A DNA stretch of 64,000 bases from Nitrosomonas cryotolerans ATCC 49181. GTDB lineage: Bacteria > Pseudomonadota > Gammaproteobacteria > Burkholderiales > Nitrosomonadaceae. The notes under the pieces are model-generated. The model saw nothing but the letters and a program-made list of their open reading frames with translations. It ran no database searches and was not told where the DNA came from. Made by a program: the position numbers and the translations under genes. Numbering within the stretch: position 1 is the first letter of the stretch; every line of letters starts with the position of its first letter. The stretch is taken from contig NZ_FSRO01000001.1 of NCBI RefSeq assembly GCF_900143275.1, positions 2,807,607-2,871,606 of the forward strand, given 5' to 3'. This document shows positions 47,313-55,042 of the stretch, piece by piece.

Positions 47313-47401
47313 GAGACTTTTGCAAAATCCTTCGCCAGAAGCTTTATGCTATTGATTATAAAGGGTTAATTTTTCAACTATTGGGGTTTTACAAAGCTCT
47401 T
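47313..47401. mobile_element. MITE-like element, family B, copy 2
   Basis: About 89 bp opening GAGACTTTTGCAAAA and ending GGGGTTTTACAAAGCTCT, with the family interior (ATTGATTATAAAGGGTTAAT). The right repeat is degenerate. Non-coding. Confidence 0.7.
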
Positions 47402-47639
47402 CATGAATAAATAAATTATCTCATGTTTGCCCGCCTAGGTTGAATCTTTAGAGCATCAAGCCGAAGGTACCGCCCTATGCATAAATTTTCATATCCGGAA
47501 TTCAAGCATAGGGGGTCAAAGCACTATTTTAATTATGGAAAGAAACCAAGGTGAGCCAATAATGAATATAGTTTTTAGAGTAGAACAATAAGAGAAACTT
47601 AAATTAAGGTGGGGCTTGATACATGCTAGAAAAACCACC
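47402..47639. other. Non-coding stretch between MITE copies
   Basis: About 240 bases between a family B and a family A element. I see no gene or structure that I can support. Confidence 0.3.
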
Positions 47640-47750
47640 AAGACCGCTGCATAACTGGTTATCTCGGGCTGGGCAAGATTTTTAAGTGTTTGATTTATCG
47701 ATGCTGCAAGTAATCAGAAAAGCTCGAAAACACAGTTATGCAGTGGTCTT
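47640..47750. mobile_element. MITE-like element, family A, copy 2
   Basis: 111 bp, inverted relative to copy 1 at 30121, with ends AAGACCGCTGCATAACTG and CAGTTATGCAGTGGTCTT. It lies just upstream of the surviving part of the HNH gene. Confidence 0.85.
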
Positions 47751-48357
47751 TACGAACAAGCACCGGGCACACATAGCAGAGTCTATAACCGGAAAGATTG
47801 GCCACATTGGATTGATGAAGATGGAGATGGAGAGAGAGACCTTTGCAAAACCCCAATAGTTGAAAAATTAACCATTTATAATCAATAGTATAAAGCTTCT
47901 ATCGAGGACTTTTGCAAAAGTCTCGGAGATTGTCAAAATACCAGACAAGAACTATTGATTGCTATGAGTAAAGTACCAGTGCAGTTTACGGAGGAAAAAA
48001 ATTGCACAGTCAAACATGGTGAATGGTATGGAGTCTATACCGGCCAAAAATTTACCAAAGCTTCAGATGTTGATATTGATCATATAGTCCCGCTTGCACA
48101 TGCACACAGGCACGGTGCTGATAACTGGACGAGAAAGCAGCGGCCGAACATTTGCAAACGATTTTAAAAACCTTCTCGTGGTTCATGATGCAACCAATCA
48201 GGCCAAATCAGACAAAGGGCCGCATGAATGGCTACCACCTATGAAATCATTTTGGTGTGAGTATGGGAAATTGTGGCAGCGTGTTAAGAATAAGTACGGG
48301 CTACGTTTTAGCAATGAAGAACGTTTGACATTAAATCAACTTGCAAAGGCTTGTTAA
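47751..48357 (+). pseudogene. HNH endonuclease (DUF1524-like), interrupted and frameshifted
   Basis: Reading around the insertion, the product is HSRVYNRKDWPHWIDEDGD, then CQNTRQELLIAMSKVPVQF, GEWYGVYTG, DVDIDHIVPLAHAHRHGADNW, and after a one-base frameshift near 48130, FANDFKNLLVVHDATNQAKSDKGPHEW. This is the secreted HNH nuclease family with the DIDHxVPL catalytic motif. A family B MITE sits between the DGD and CQN codons. The 5' end is missing next to a family A MITE. It is a clear pseudogene. Confidence 0.82.
47836..47924. mobile_element. MITE-like element, family B, copy 3 (inside HNH gene)
   Basis: 89 bp with ends GAGACCTTTGCAAAACCCC and CTTTTGCAAAAGTCTC-type repeats, in the opposite orientation to copies 1, 2 and 4. 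GGAGA flanks both sides within two bases, a likely target duplication. Removing it restores a continuous HNH frame at this point. Confidence 0.82.
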
Positions 48358-48814
48358 TAGCGTTCTAATTATGAATATACTGTATTGCCATGTTTCGCTT
48401 TGACTTTTCGCAGGGTGCACCAAGCGCTTCCCGTTATTTTTGGTACTAATCTGCAAATCTTTGGAGAAGTGAATAACTGGTACCGCTCTGATCACTCTTA
48501 TCCTTAATCCTAACCAAAAACAGTTAGGGCGCAGTAAACAAGCTCATTAGATCAACGTATAAGCGATTATCTTTTAATAGTTTAGGCAAACACCCTAGGC
48601 TTTTTTTATTTAAATCAACAATCATCGATTAAAGGATTATAGCTGTATTAGGTAAAGATGCAGAGTTTACCCTTTAGTATATCCGTCAGACCTGTTGCAA
48701 GTATGGCCCGTTAATTTGTATTCAAATGGCGGGTTTTTTATTGTTTATTTTTATTTATGCCGTGGCACCGGATAGTTGCTGCTAGCATTATCGTTGCATA
48801 ACTACTTGTTTTTA
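48358..48814. other. Intergenic region between HNH remnant and tRNA-Thr
   Basis: 457 bases with no convincing gene. It contains the hairpin terminator at 48706-48739. The source of the transcript it would end is unclear. Confidence 0.35.
48706..48739 (+). terminator. Rho-independent terminator, plus strand
   Basis: The stem GCCCGTTAATTTG pairs with CAAATGGCGGG (GU pairs and one bulge, loop TATT) and is followed by TTTTTT. It is well formed but lies 350 bp after the nearest plus-strand gene remnant, so it might end an unrecognised small transcript. Confidence 0.6.
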
Positions 48815-48890
48815 TGGTGCCGGCACCAAGAATCGAACTCGGGACCTTCTGATTACAAATCAGCTGCTCTACCATCTGAGCTATGCCGGC
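48815..48890 (-). tRNA. tRNA-Thr (anticodon UGU)
   Basis: 76 nt including the encoded CCA. Minus-strand acceptor GCCGGCA pairs with TGCCGGC; D stem GCTC/GAGC; anticodon loop TTTGTAA gives UGU; T arm CCGAG TTCGATT CTTGG. The anticodon stem has a G-A mismatch at its outer pair (27-43). It lies 25 bp after the sspB end region and is not in the usual tyrT-glyT-thrT-tufB group. Confidence 0.95.
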
Positions 48891-48915
48891 AAAATATTAA
48901 CAGTAAAAATAGCGA

Positions 48916-49341
48916 TTATTTAATAATCCGTAGTTGGGGCTTACTATTATTCGGTGGTAATGGCTTTGGTGAATCAGAACTTGATATCTTCTCATTTTCA
49001 TCACGCGTACTTTCAGCTATAGCTTTTTCAATTTCCTGAATAAAAGTTATTCCCTCATTTACTTCTTTCGCAAATATGCCTTTAACTGCATCAACCGGTA
49101 TTTCCATCTTTCTTGCAATACCATTAAATCGAGCCATCAGGTTGATCATATCATTACCGATGACAAGATCTTCCACTGCGCTATGGCCTATATTAAGAAC
49201 GATTTCACCGTTTTTTATATATTCCGTTGGAACATGCGTCCTGGAATCAACATTTACCGATATATAAGGCGTGAATTCATTATCAATACACCATTCATAA
49301 ATTGCACGAATTAAATAAGGTTTTGTAGCACTCACATTCAT
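48916..49341 (-). CDS. sspB: ClpXP protease specificity-enhancing factor SspB
   Basis: 141 residues. TKPYLIRAIYEWCIDNEFTPYISVNV at the start and GEIVLNIGHSAVEDLVIGND near residue 44 are the substrate-binding SspB fold; a flexible acidic linker leads to the C-terminal PKPQLRIIK-like tail that docks on ClpX. It delivers ssrA-tagged proteins to ClpXP. Its start overlaps the sspA stop (ATGA). Confidence 0.94.
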   Translation of the reverse strand: MNVSATKPYLIRAIYEWCIDNEFTPYISVNVDSRTHVPTEYIKNGEIVLNIGHSAVEDLVIGNDMINLMARFNGIARKMEIPVDAVKGIFAKEVNEGITFIQEIEKAIAESTRDENEKISSSDSPKPLPPNNSKPQLRIIK

Positions 49342-49937
49342 TTCCGCATTATCTTTTCAGATGCAGACAACGCATCAATAAACAATGGACGACTAAAAAG
49401 CCGCTCAGAAAATTTCAGTAATGGTGCTGCTTGCTTGGGCAGACGAATACCATAATGATCCAGTCGCCATAACAAGGGGGCAATTGCTACATCCAGCATA
49501 GAAAATTCATCACCCAGCATATACTTTTGCTTCTCAAATACTGGGGCAATCACAGTCAGATTATCACAAACAGCTGCCCGTGCTTTGTCTGCTATTTTCT
49601 GGTCTGAACCTTCAATCGCATCAATATGGCAAAATAATTCTTGTTCAAATCGATACAACAATAATCTAGCGCGAGCACGCATAACCGGATCAGCCGGCAT
49701 CAGTTGCGGATGCGGAAAGCGATCATCAATATATTCATTGATAATATTTGATTCATATAACACCAAATCACGCTCAACCAAAACAGGTGCTCTACCGTAA
49801 GGACTGATCACAGCCAAATCTTCAGATTTGCTGTTCGGATCAACATCAATTATATGAAAATCCATGTCCTTTTCGTGTAAAACGATACGGCAACGATGAC
49901 TATATGGACACGTGATGGTTGAATATAATGTCATCAT
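49338..49937 (-). CDS. sspA: Stringent starvation protein A, glutathione S-transferase fold
   Basis: 199 residues. The thioredoxin-like N-terminal domain opens MMTLYSTITCPYSHRCRIVL and has SPYGRAPVLVERDLVLYESNIINEYIDDRFPHPQL, followed by an all-helical GST C-terminal domain. SspA binds RNA polymerase and alters transcription in starvation. It lies 58 bp downstream of petC on the same strand, the usual petABC-sspAB order of betaproteobacteria. Confidence 0.93.
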   Translation of the reverse strand: MMTLYSTITCPYSHRCRIVLHEKDMDFHIIDVDPNSKSEDLAVISPYGRAPVLVERDLVLYESNIINEYIDDRFPHPQLMPADPVMRARARLLLYRFEQELFCHIDAIEGSDQKIADKARAAVCDNLTVIAPVFEKQKYMLGDEFSMLDVAIAPLLWRLDHYGIRLPKQAAPLLKFSERLFSRPLFIDALSASEKIMRK

Positions 49938-49995
49938 AACTATTTACTGTCTGACTTATACACGATGCATTTATTTAATAGCCAGCATGAAGTAG

Positions 49996-50736
49996 TCAAT
50001 GAATGTCTCTCCAATACTCACGCTTCAATGCATAGGTAAGGCCTAACATGCCCAGCAAGAATATCATTACGATAATACCTAAGCTCCTGCGATCATTAGC
50101 GGCAGGCTCGCCCAGATAAACAAGATAGTTAACCAAATCAGCGGCATAACGATCATATTCCGTTTTTGAAAGTGTGCCGGGTACGTCAATTTCCAGTTTC
50201 TTAATTACCTGCTTGCCCCCTGCATCCGTATTGACCGTTTCTATACTCAGGCGCTGCTCTCCTTGTAATTCGTATAATACGTGAGGCATCGCAGCTCTAT
50301 CAAATACAAGATTATTCCAACCTGTAACTGTGGCATCATCACGATAAAATGCACGCAGATAAGTATATAACCAATCTGCACCACGAGAGCGTGCAATTAC
50401 TGATAGATCCGGAGGCGTTACTCCAAACCATTCCTCGGCCTCTTTCTTTCTCATAGCAGTCAGCATAAGATCGCCCACTTTCTGATCCGTATAGACAAGC
50501 CTATTCAGAACTTCGTCATTACCAAGTCCTATATCACGATGCCGGTTATATCGCATATAACTAGCACCATGGCACGTCAAACAGTAATTAACAAAGCTCT
50601 CTGCACCCCGCTGCAATGAATCATTATCAGTTGAATCGATTGGTGCCTTATCCAATTCCATACCGGATTCTGCAGCAAATACAGCCTGTGTACCCATACA
50701 CAGAATAAACAAAAGGATCTTAATTTTATTCATCAT
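49996..50736 (-). CDS. petC: Ubiquinol-cytochrome c reductase cytochrome c1 subunit
   Basis: 246 residues with a signal peptide (to AVFAAE). CLTCHGASYMRYNRH near residue 53 is the haem site, the axial methionine is in RAAMPHVLYEL near 148, and a C-terminal helix (SLGIIVMIFLLGMLGLTYAL) anchors it in the membrane. It receives electrons from the Rieske protein. The start overlaps the petB stop. Confidence 0.94.
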   Translation of the reverse strand: MMNKIKILLFILCMGTQAVFAAESGMELDKAPIDSTDNDSLQRGAESFVNYCLTCHGASYMRYNRHRDIGLGNDEVLNRLVYTDQKVGDLMLTAMRKKEAEEWFGVTPPDLSVIARSRGADWLYTYLRAFYRDDATVTGWNNLVFDRAAMPHVLYELQGEQRLSIETVNTDAGGKQVIKKLEIDVPGTLSKTEYDRYAADLVNYLVYLGEPAANDRRSLGIIVMIFLLGMLGLTYALKREYWRDIH

Positions 50737-51977
50737 TTTACTCTTTTTGGCTCGGGTTTAGTCTTATCTATCTTGCTATACCATGGCATCAGAATGAAAA
50801 AAGCAAAATAAATCACTGTAAATATTTGCGCTAACAAGGTAAATAAAGGTGTCGGCGCTTTTGTTCCAAGCCAGCCTAAAACAAAAAAGCTGATAACAAA
50901 AAGTGTCAGTGCAAATTTGAAATAAGGTCCTTTATAACGAATAGATTTTACTGGGCTCTTATCCAGCCAAGGCAAGAAACAGAATACGACTACTGAAGCC
51001 GCCATTAGTATCACACCCCACAACTTCGCATCTATCCAAAGAAAATTAACAGTCACTGCCCTCAACATTGAATAGTAGGGCGTAAAATACCATACTGGTG
51101 CGATGTGATCAGGGGTCTGTAGTGTATTAGCCGGAACAAAATTATTATATTCCAAAAAGTAGCCGCCCATCTCTGGCGCAAAGAAAATAATACCGCAAAA
51201 CACCATCAGAAATACCACGACACCCATGATATCTTTTACGCTGTAATAAGGATGAAACGGGATTCCATCTACGGGAATCTTAGTTTCCGGATTACGATTG
51301 GCCTTAATCTCAATACCATCGGGATTATTCGATCCAACCTCATGCAGCGCTATTATATGTACCAACACCAAGGTCACTAATAAGATAGGAAGTGTCACCA
51401 CATGATAAGCAAAAAAACGGTTGAGCGCAGCATCTGAAAGCGTAAAGTCGCCTAACAGCCAATTTGAAAGCGTCTCACCAATAAATGGAATTGCTCCAAA
51501 CATACTGACAATTACTTGTGCTCCCCAATAGGACATCTGTCCCCATGGCAGTATATATCCAGTAAAAGCCAAGCTCATTAACACAAAAAATATTGCCATA
51601 CCTACCAACCACAGCAGTTCACGTGGCTTACGATAGGAGCCGTACATCATTCCACGAAACATGTGCAGATATACAACCACAAAAAACATAGATGCCCCTG
51701 TTGAATGCATGTAGCGAATCAACCAACCGTAATCCACATCACGCATAATATATTCAACTGAAGCAAAAGCCAGACTAGCATCCGGCTTGTAGTTCATGGT
51801 AAGAAAAATTCCAGTAATCAGCTGGTTTACCAGCACTAGCATGGCTAACGAACCAAAGTAGTACCAGAAATTAAAATTCTTTGGGGCGTAATATTCAGAA
51901 AGATGCGCTCTCCAATTAGCAGTCAATGGAAAACGCTCATCAACCCATTCAATTATTGAATTTAATCGCTTGCTCAT
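50733..51977 (-). CDS. petB: Ubiquinol-cytochrome c reductase cytochrome b subunit
   Basis: 414 residues from the ATG at 51975-51977, preceded by AAGGA inside the petA end; ten more codons are open upstream. Eight membrane helices. Haem-ligating histidines lie in WLIRYMHSTGASMFFVVVYLHMFRG and RFFAYHVVTLPILLVTLVLVHIIALHE. WGAQVIVSM and the Qo-site PEW-type loop (here PVWYFTPYYSMLRA, with PVWY) are visible. It forms the quinol-oxidising core of bc1. Confidence 0.94.
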   Translation of the reverse strand: MSKRLNSIIEWVDERFPLTANWRAHLSEYYAPKNFNFWYYFGSLAMLVLVNQLITGIFLTMNYKPDASLAFASVEYIMRDVDYGWLIRYMHSTGASMFFVVVYLHMFRGMMYGSYRKPRELLWLVGMAIFFVLMSLAFTGYILPWGQMSYWGAQVIVSMFGAIPFIGETLSNWLLGDFTLSDAALNRFFAYHVVTLPILLVTLVLVHIIALHEVGSNNPDGIEIKANRNPETKIPVDGIPFHPYYSVKDIMGVVVFLMVFCGIIFFAPEMGGYFLEYNNFVPANTLQTPDHIAPVWYFTPYYSMLRAVTVNFLWIDAKLWGVILMAASVVVFCFLPWLDKSPVKSIRYKGPYFKFALTLFVISFFVLGWLGTKAPTPLFTLLAQIFTVIYFAFFILMPWYSKIDKTKPEPKRVK

Positions 51978-51978
51978 T

Positions 51979-52593
51979 TTATGCAGATTCCTTGCTATCT
52001 GATCCAATTAAAAGACGATTGTCGCTCAAGTAGGTATGAGGTGGAACAACCAAATTTGTTGGAGCCGGTACACTTTTATAAACACGGCCAGCCAGATCAA
52101 ATTTAGAACCATGACAAGGACAGAAAAAACCGCCTAACCAATCAGGACCAAGATCTGCAGGTGCAATTTCTTTCCTGAACACGGGAGAACAACCTAGATG
52201 TGTGCATATACCCTCTGCCACCAGAATTTCCGGTTTAATGGAGCGCGTCTCATTCCGTGCATATTCTGGTTGTTGATCCTTTTCTGAATTCGGATCCGCC
52301 AATTCATCCTCAACTTTTTTGAGAGTCGCCAACATTTCTGGAGTGCGTTTCAACACCCACACAACCCGGCCACGCCATTCCACCATCAACAACATACCCG
52401 GCTCAAGTTTTGAAATATCAACTTCAACCGGTGCTCCCGCCGCTTTGGCCCGCTCACTAGGCATCATGCTCAACATAAAAGGTGTTGCTATGGCAACACC
52501 AGCAACACCGCCCGCAACAGAAGTTGCAGCGACCAAGAACCGTCTTCGGCTGTTCATTTCATTTTTGTTGCTGACACTATCGCTATCTGTCAT
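51979..52593 (-). CDS. petA: Ubiquinol-cytochrome c reductase Rieske iron-sulfur subunit
   Basis: 204 residues. A Tat-type leader (SRRRFLVAATSVAGG) doubles as membrane anchor. The cluster motifs are CTHLGC near residue 131 and CPCHGS near 154, giving the two Cys and two His ligands. It is the first gene of petABC; petB starts 2 bp before its stop codon ends. Confidence 0.95.
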   Translation of the reverse strand: MTDSDSVSNKNEMNSRRRFLVAATSVAGGVAGVAIATPFMLSMMPSERAKAAGAPVEVDISKLEPGMLLMVEWRGRVVWVLKRTPEMLATLKKVEDELADPNSEKDQQPEYARNETRSIKPEILVAEGICTHLGCSPVFRKEIAPADLGPDWLGGFFCPCHGSKFDLAGRVYKSVPAPTNLVVPPHTYLSDNRLLIGSDSKESA

Positions 52594-52858
52594 ATCTCAC
52601 AATTCCGCCTGATTTTATTTTTCATGTAAAAAGCAAAAGCCGGTCATTATAGCTTAAATCTGATTAATAGTAAGTAACTCTAATAAACCTTCCTACCTTT
52701 TGCAGTTATAAGTTTTAATTCACTTGAACTAAAATTATATCATAGCCTTAACTTTAATAGGGTAACCCCTTAAATCAATTAGTGACAAAACTGATCCTGT
52801 TTATCTTATCTTCTTGACATCCTCCCCTTCCTAAACGAAGGGGATTCCTAGCGACTTA

Positions 52859-54088
52859 TTAAGCCGTTAAGAGTAGGTTTGTATTGCTACTGCCTACTGG
52901 TTCCTGCTTCTTAGACGAAACTAACGTTTCAACTCCACAGGCTAACAAGCGATGTCCTCGCTCAAGTACATTCAAGGCACCTACCAAGTCGGCATTGGCT
53001 TTAAATCCACATTCTGTACATTCAAAAGCACTTTGGCTTTTGCGATTGTCACGACTAACATGTTGACATCCAGGGCAGGTTTGAGAGGTGTATTGAGGGT
53101 TTACCTTCAATACATCCCCGCCTGAACAAGCCTGTTTATACTCCAAAAACGAAACGAACATTCCCCATCCTTGGTCAAGAATGGATTTGTTTAGACCCGA
53201 TTTCGCTTTGACGTTTTTACCATGCTTTTCAACACTGCCCTTGGCACTCTTAGACATGTTTCCTATCTTTAAATTCTCAACTACGACCATTGCGTGATTT
53301 TTGCTGATTTCGGTTGAGGTTTTGTGTAAGAAGTCTAAACGAGCATTGGCAATACGCTCATACAGTCGGGTAATGATTTGTTTCTGCTTTTTCCAGTTAG
53401 CAGAGAAACGGACTTTTTTAGACAACTTACGCTGTTCAAAAGCCAGTTTCTTTGATAACTTTCTGAAACTGTTTAAAGGTTCTACGTATGAGCCGTCTGA
53501 CAAGGTTGCAAAGCGGGTAACGCCCATATCAACACCAATCATACTGGTTGAGCTATGACGCTTTAGCTCGGTCTCGTACTCAGTCTGAATCGACACGTAC
53601 CAATAACCGCCTTTACGGGAAATCGTCATATTTTTAACGTCACCAATGACTTGGCGTGAATTACGATATTTCACCCAACCGATTTTAGGCAAGAACACTT
53701 TGTTAGACTCTTGCTCCAGCTTAAATCCTTGTGGATAACGAAAGCTGTCATTCAAACCTTTTTTCTTGAATTTTGGAATCCGTTTTAAAGGCTGTTTATC
53801 AAAACCGTCTTTGAACGCTTTTTCTAAGTTTTTTAAGGCTTGTTGCAACGGTTGAGAATGAACGGTTTTTAGAAATCCATAATCTTCTGAGGATTTCCAT
53901 AGCTTTAGCCAAAATGACAACTCGTTGTACCAAAGCAATGGCTGTTTCTGCTCTAATCTGAACAGATTCATTGCTAAGGCTTTATTCCAAACAAACCGAT
54001 TAGCACCCGCAAACTCAACCATCTTCTGTACTTGGTCAGAATTTGGATTGAGTCGAGATTTAAAGGCTTTGCGTATAATCTGCTTCAT
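52859..54088 (-). CDS. tnpB: TnpB, RNA-guided nuclease (copy 3)
   Basis: 409 residues from the ATG at 54086-54088. RuvC-like D, E and D residues and the zinc ribbon are intact. A 3-bp deletion removes one lysine of FDKKQPLKR (here FDKQPLKR), and a few substitutions (SNKVFL for SSKVFL, LNDSF for LSDSF) distinguish it from copies 1 and 2. The C-terminus equals copy 1. Confidence 0.92.
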   Translation of the reverse strand: MKQIIRKAFKSRLNPNSDQVQKMVEFAGANRFVWNKALAMNLFRLEQKQPLLWYNELSFWLKLWKSSEDYGFLKTVHSQPLQQALKNLEKAFKDGFDKQPLKRIPKFKKKGLNDSFRYPQGFKLEQESNKVFLPKIGWVKYRNSRQVIGDVKNMTISRKGGYWYVSIQTEYETELKRHSSTSMIGVDMGVTRFATLSDGSYVEPLNSFRKLSKKLAFEQRKLSKKVRFSANWKKQKQIITRLYERIANARLDFLHKTSTEISKNHAMVVVENLKIGNMSKSAKGSVEKHGKNVKAKSGLNKSILDQGWGMFVSFLEYKQACSGGDVLKVNPQYTSQTCPGCQHVSRDNRKSQSAFECTECGFKANADLVGALNVLERGHRLLACGVETLVSSKKQEPVGSSNTNLLLTA

Positions 54089-54118
54089 GGTTATAATTAT
54101 ACAAAAAGGAATTGGTCT

Positions 54119-54535
54119 ATGCAAGTTAATAACGATGTAAGAACAGTAAGACATTGCGTTTTTAATCTTCATGTTCATTTGGTCTTTGTAACAAAATACC
54201 GTAGAGATGTTTTCTCCGGAAGGGTATTAATTGATTTGGAAGAAATATTTAAAAACGTGTGTTTGGATTTTGAAGCAGAATTGGTGGAATTTAACGGTGA
54301 GCATGATCATATTCACCTTTTAGTTAACTATCCACCAAAAATTGCTATTTCTAACTTGGTAAATAGTTTGAAAGGCGTTTCAAGCCGACTCATTCGCAAA
54401 AAGAATTATCCCGAAATTAAAAATAAGCTTTGGGGTAATATGCTTTGGAGTCCAAGCTATTTTGCGGGTAGTTGTGGTGGAGCACCACTCTCGATTATTA
54501 AGCAATATATTGAACAACAGCAAAGACCGCATTAA
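54119..54535 (+). CDS. tnpA: TnpA, Y1 HUH transposase (copy 3)
   Basis: 138 residues; differs from copy 2 at one early residue (VRTVRHCVF). HDHIHLL and the catalytic tyrosine are intact. Divergent from tnpB with the same 30-bp spacer. Confidence 0.92.
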   Translation: MQVNNDVRTVRHCVFNLHVHLVFVTKYRRDVFSGRVLIDLEEIFKNVCLDFEAELVEFNGEHDHIHLLVNYPPKIAISNLVNSLKGVSSRLIRKKNYPEIKNKLWGNMLWSPSYFAGSCGGAPLSIIKQYIEQQQRPH

Positions 54536-54601
54536 ACAGGCTTCGCCTGTGCGCTTATATCTCCGCCCTGAAGGACGAAGTTTTACGCGCTATTTGATAA
54601 A

Positions 54602-55042
54602 CACAAAACAGCATTCCAGAAAAAACCATATCTACCTGAAATATAATCACAATAATTACAAATGCTCGCTCTCATCCCTAATCATGTTCGCTCAACACGC
54701 TCAAACATTTCAGTCGAGTTTATACTGCAAGTAAGCCAATTTTCATCAAAAAAATGCAAAAACCGTCTACATAAAATGTGCTATACACAAGCAAGCATCC
54801 ATATGCTAAAACCACAAAAGTACTCTTTCATAGTAATAGTGTAAAGTACGCTACACATCGTACATCGGCATCATTCGTCTATAGAATAAATGGGAAAGCA
54901 TCAACCCATAATGCATTATTCCCATATTTCATACATGAGTTGAACCATGCTCCAATATATTGGACATAATCCTTTATACGCCAACCTAAAAAATTAATTC
55001 ATCCATAAAAATCCAAGCTTCATCGGGATTTTCTGGCGATAA
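54602..55042. other. Intergenic region between IS copy 3 and secA
   Basis: 441 AT-rich bases downstream of secA. No convincing gene, repeat or terminator. Confidence 0.35.

Larger units (their letters stand above)
52814..54601. mobile_element. IS200/IS605-family element, copy 3
   Basis: 1788 bp in the same orientation as copies 1 and 2, with the same ends (TTGACAT on the tnpB side, GATAAA on the tnpA side). It lies in the intergenic region upstream of petA and downstream of secA. Confidence 0.92.
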
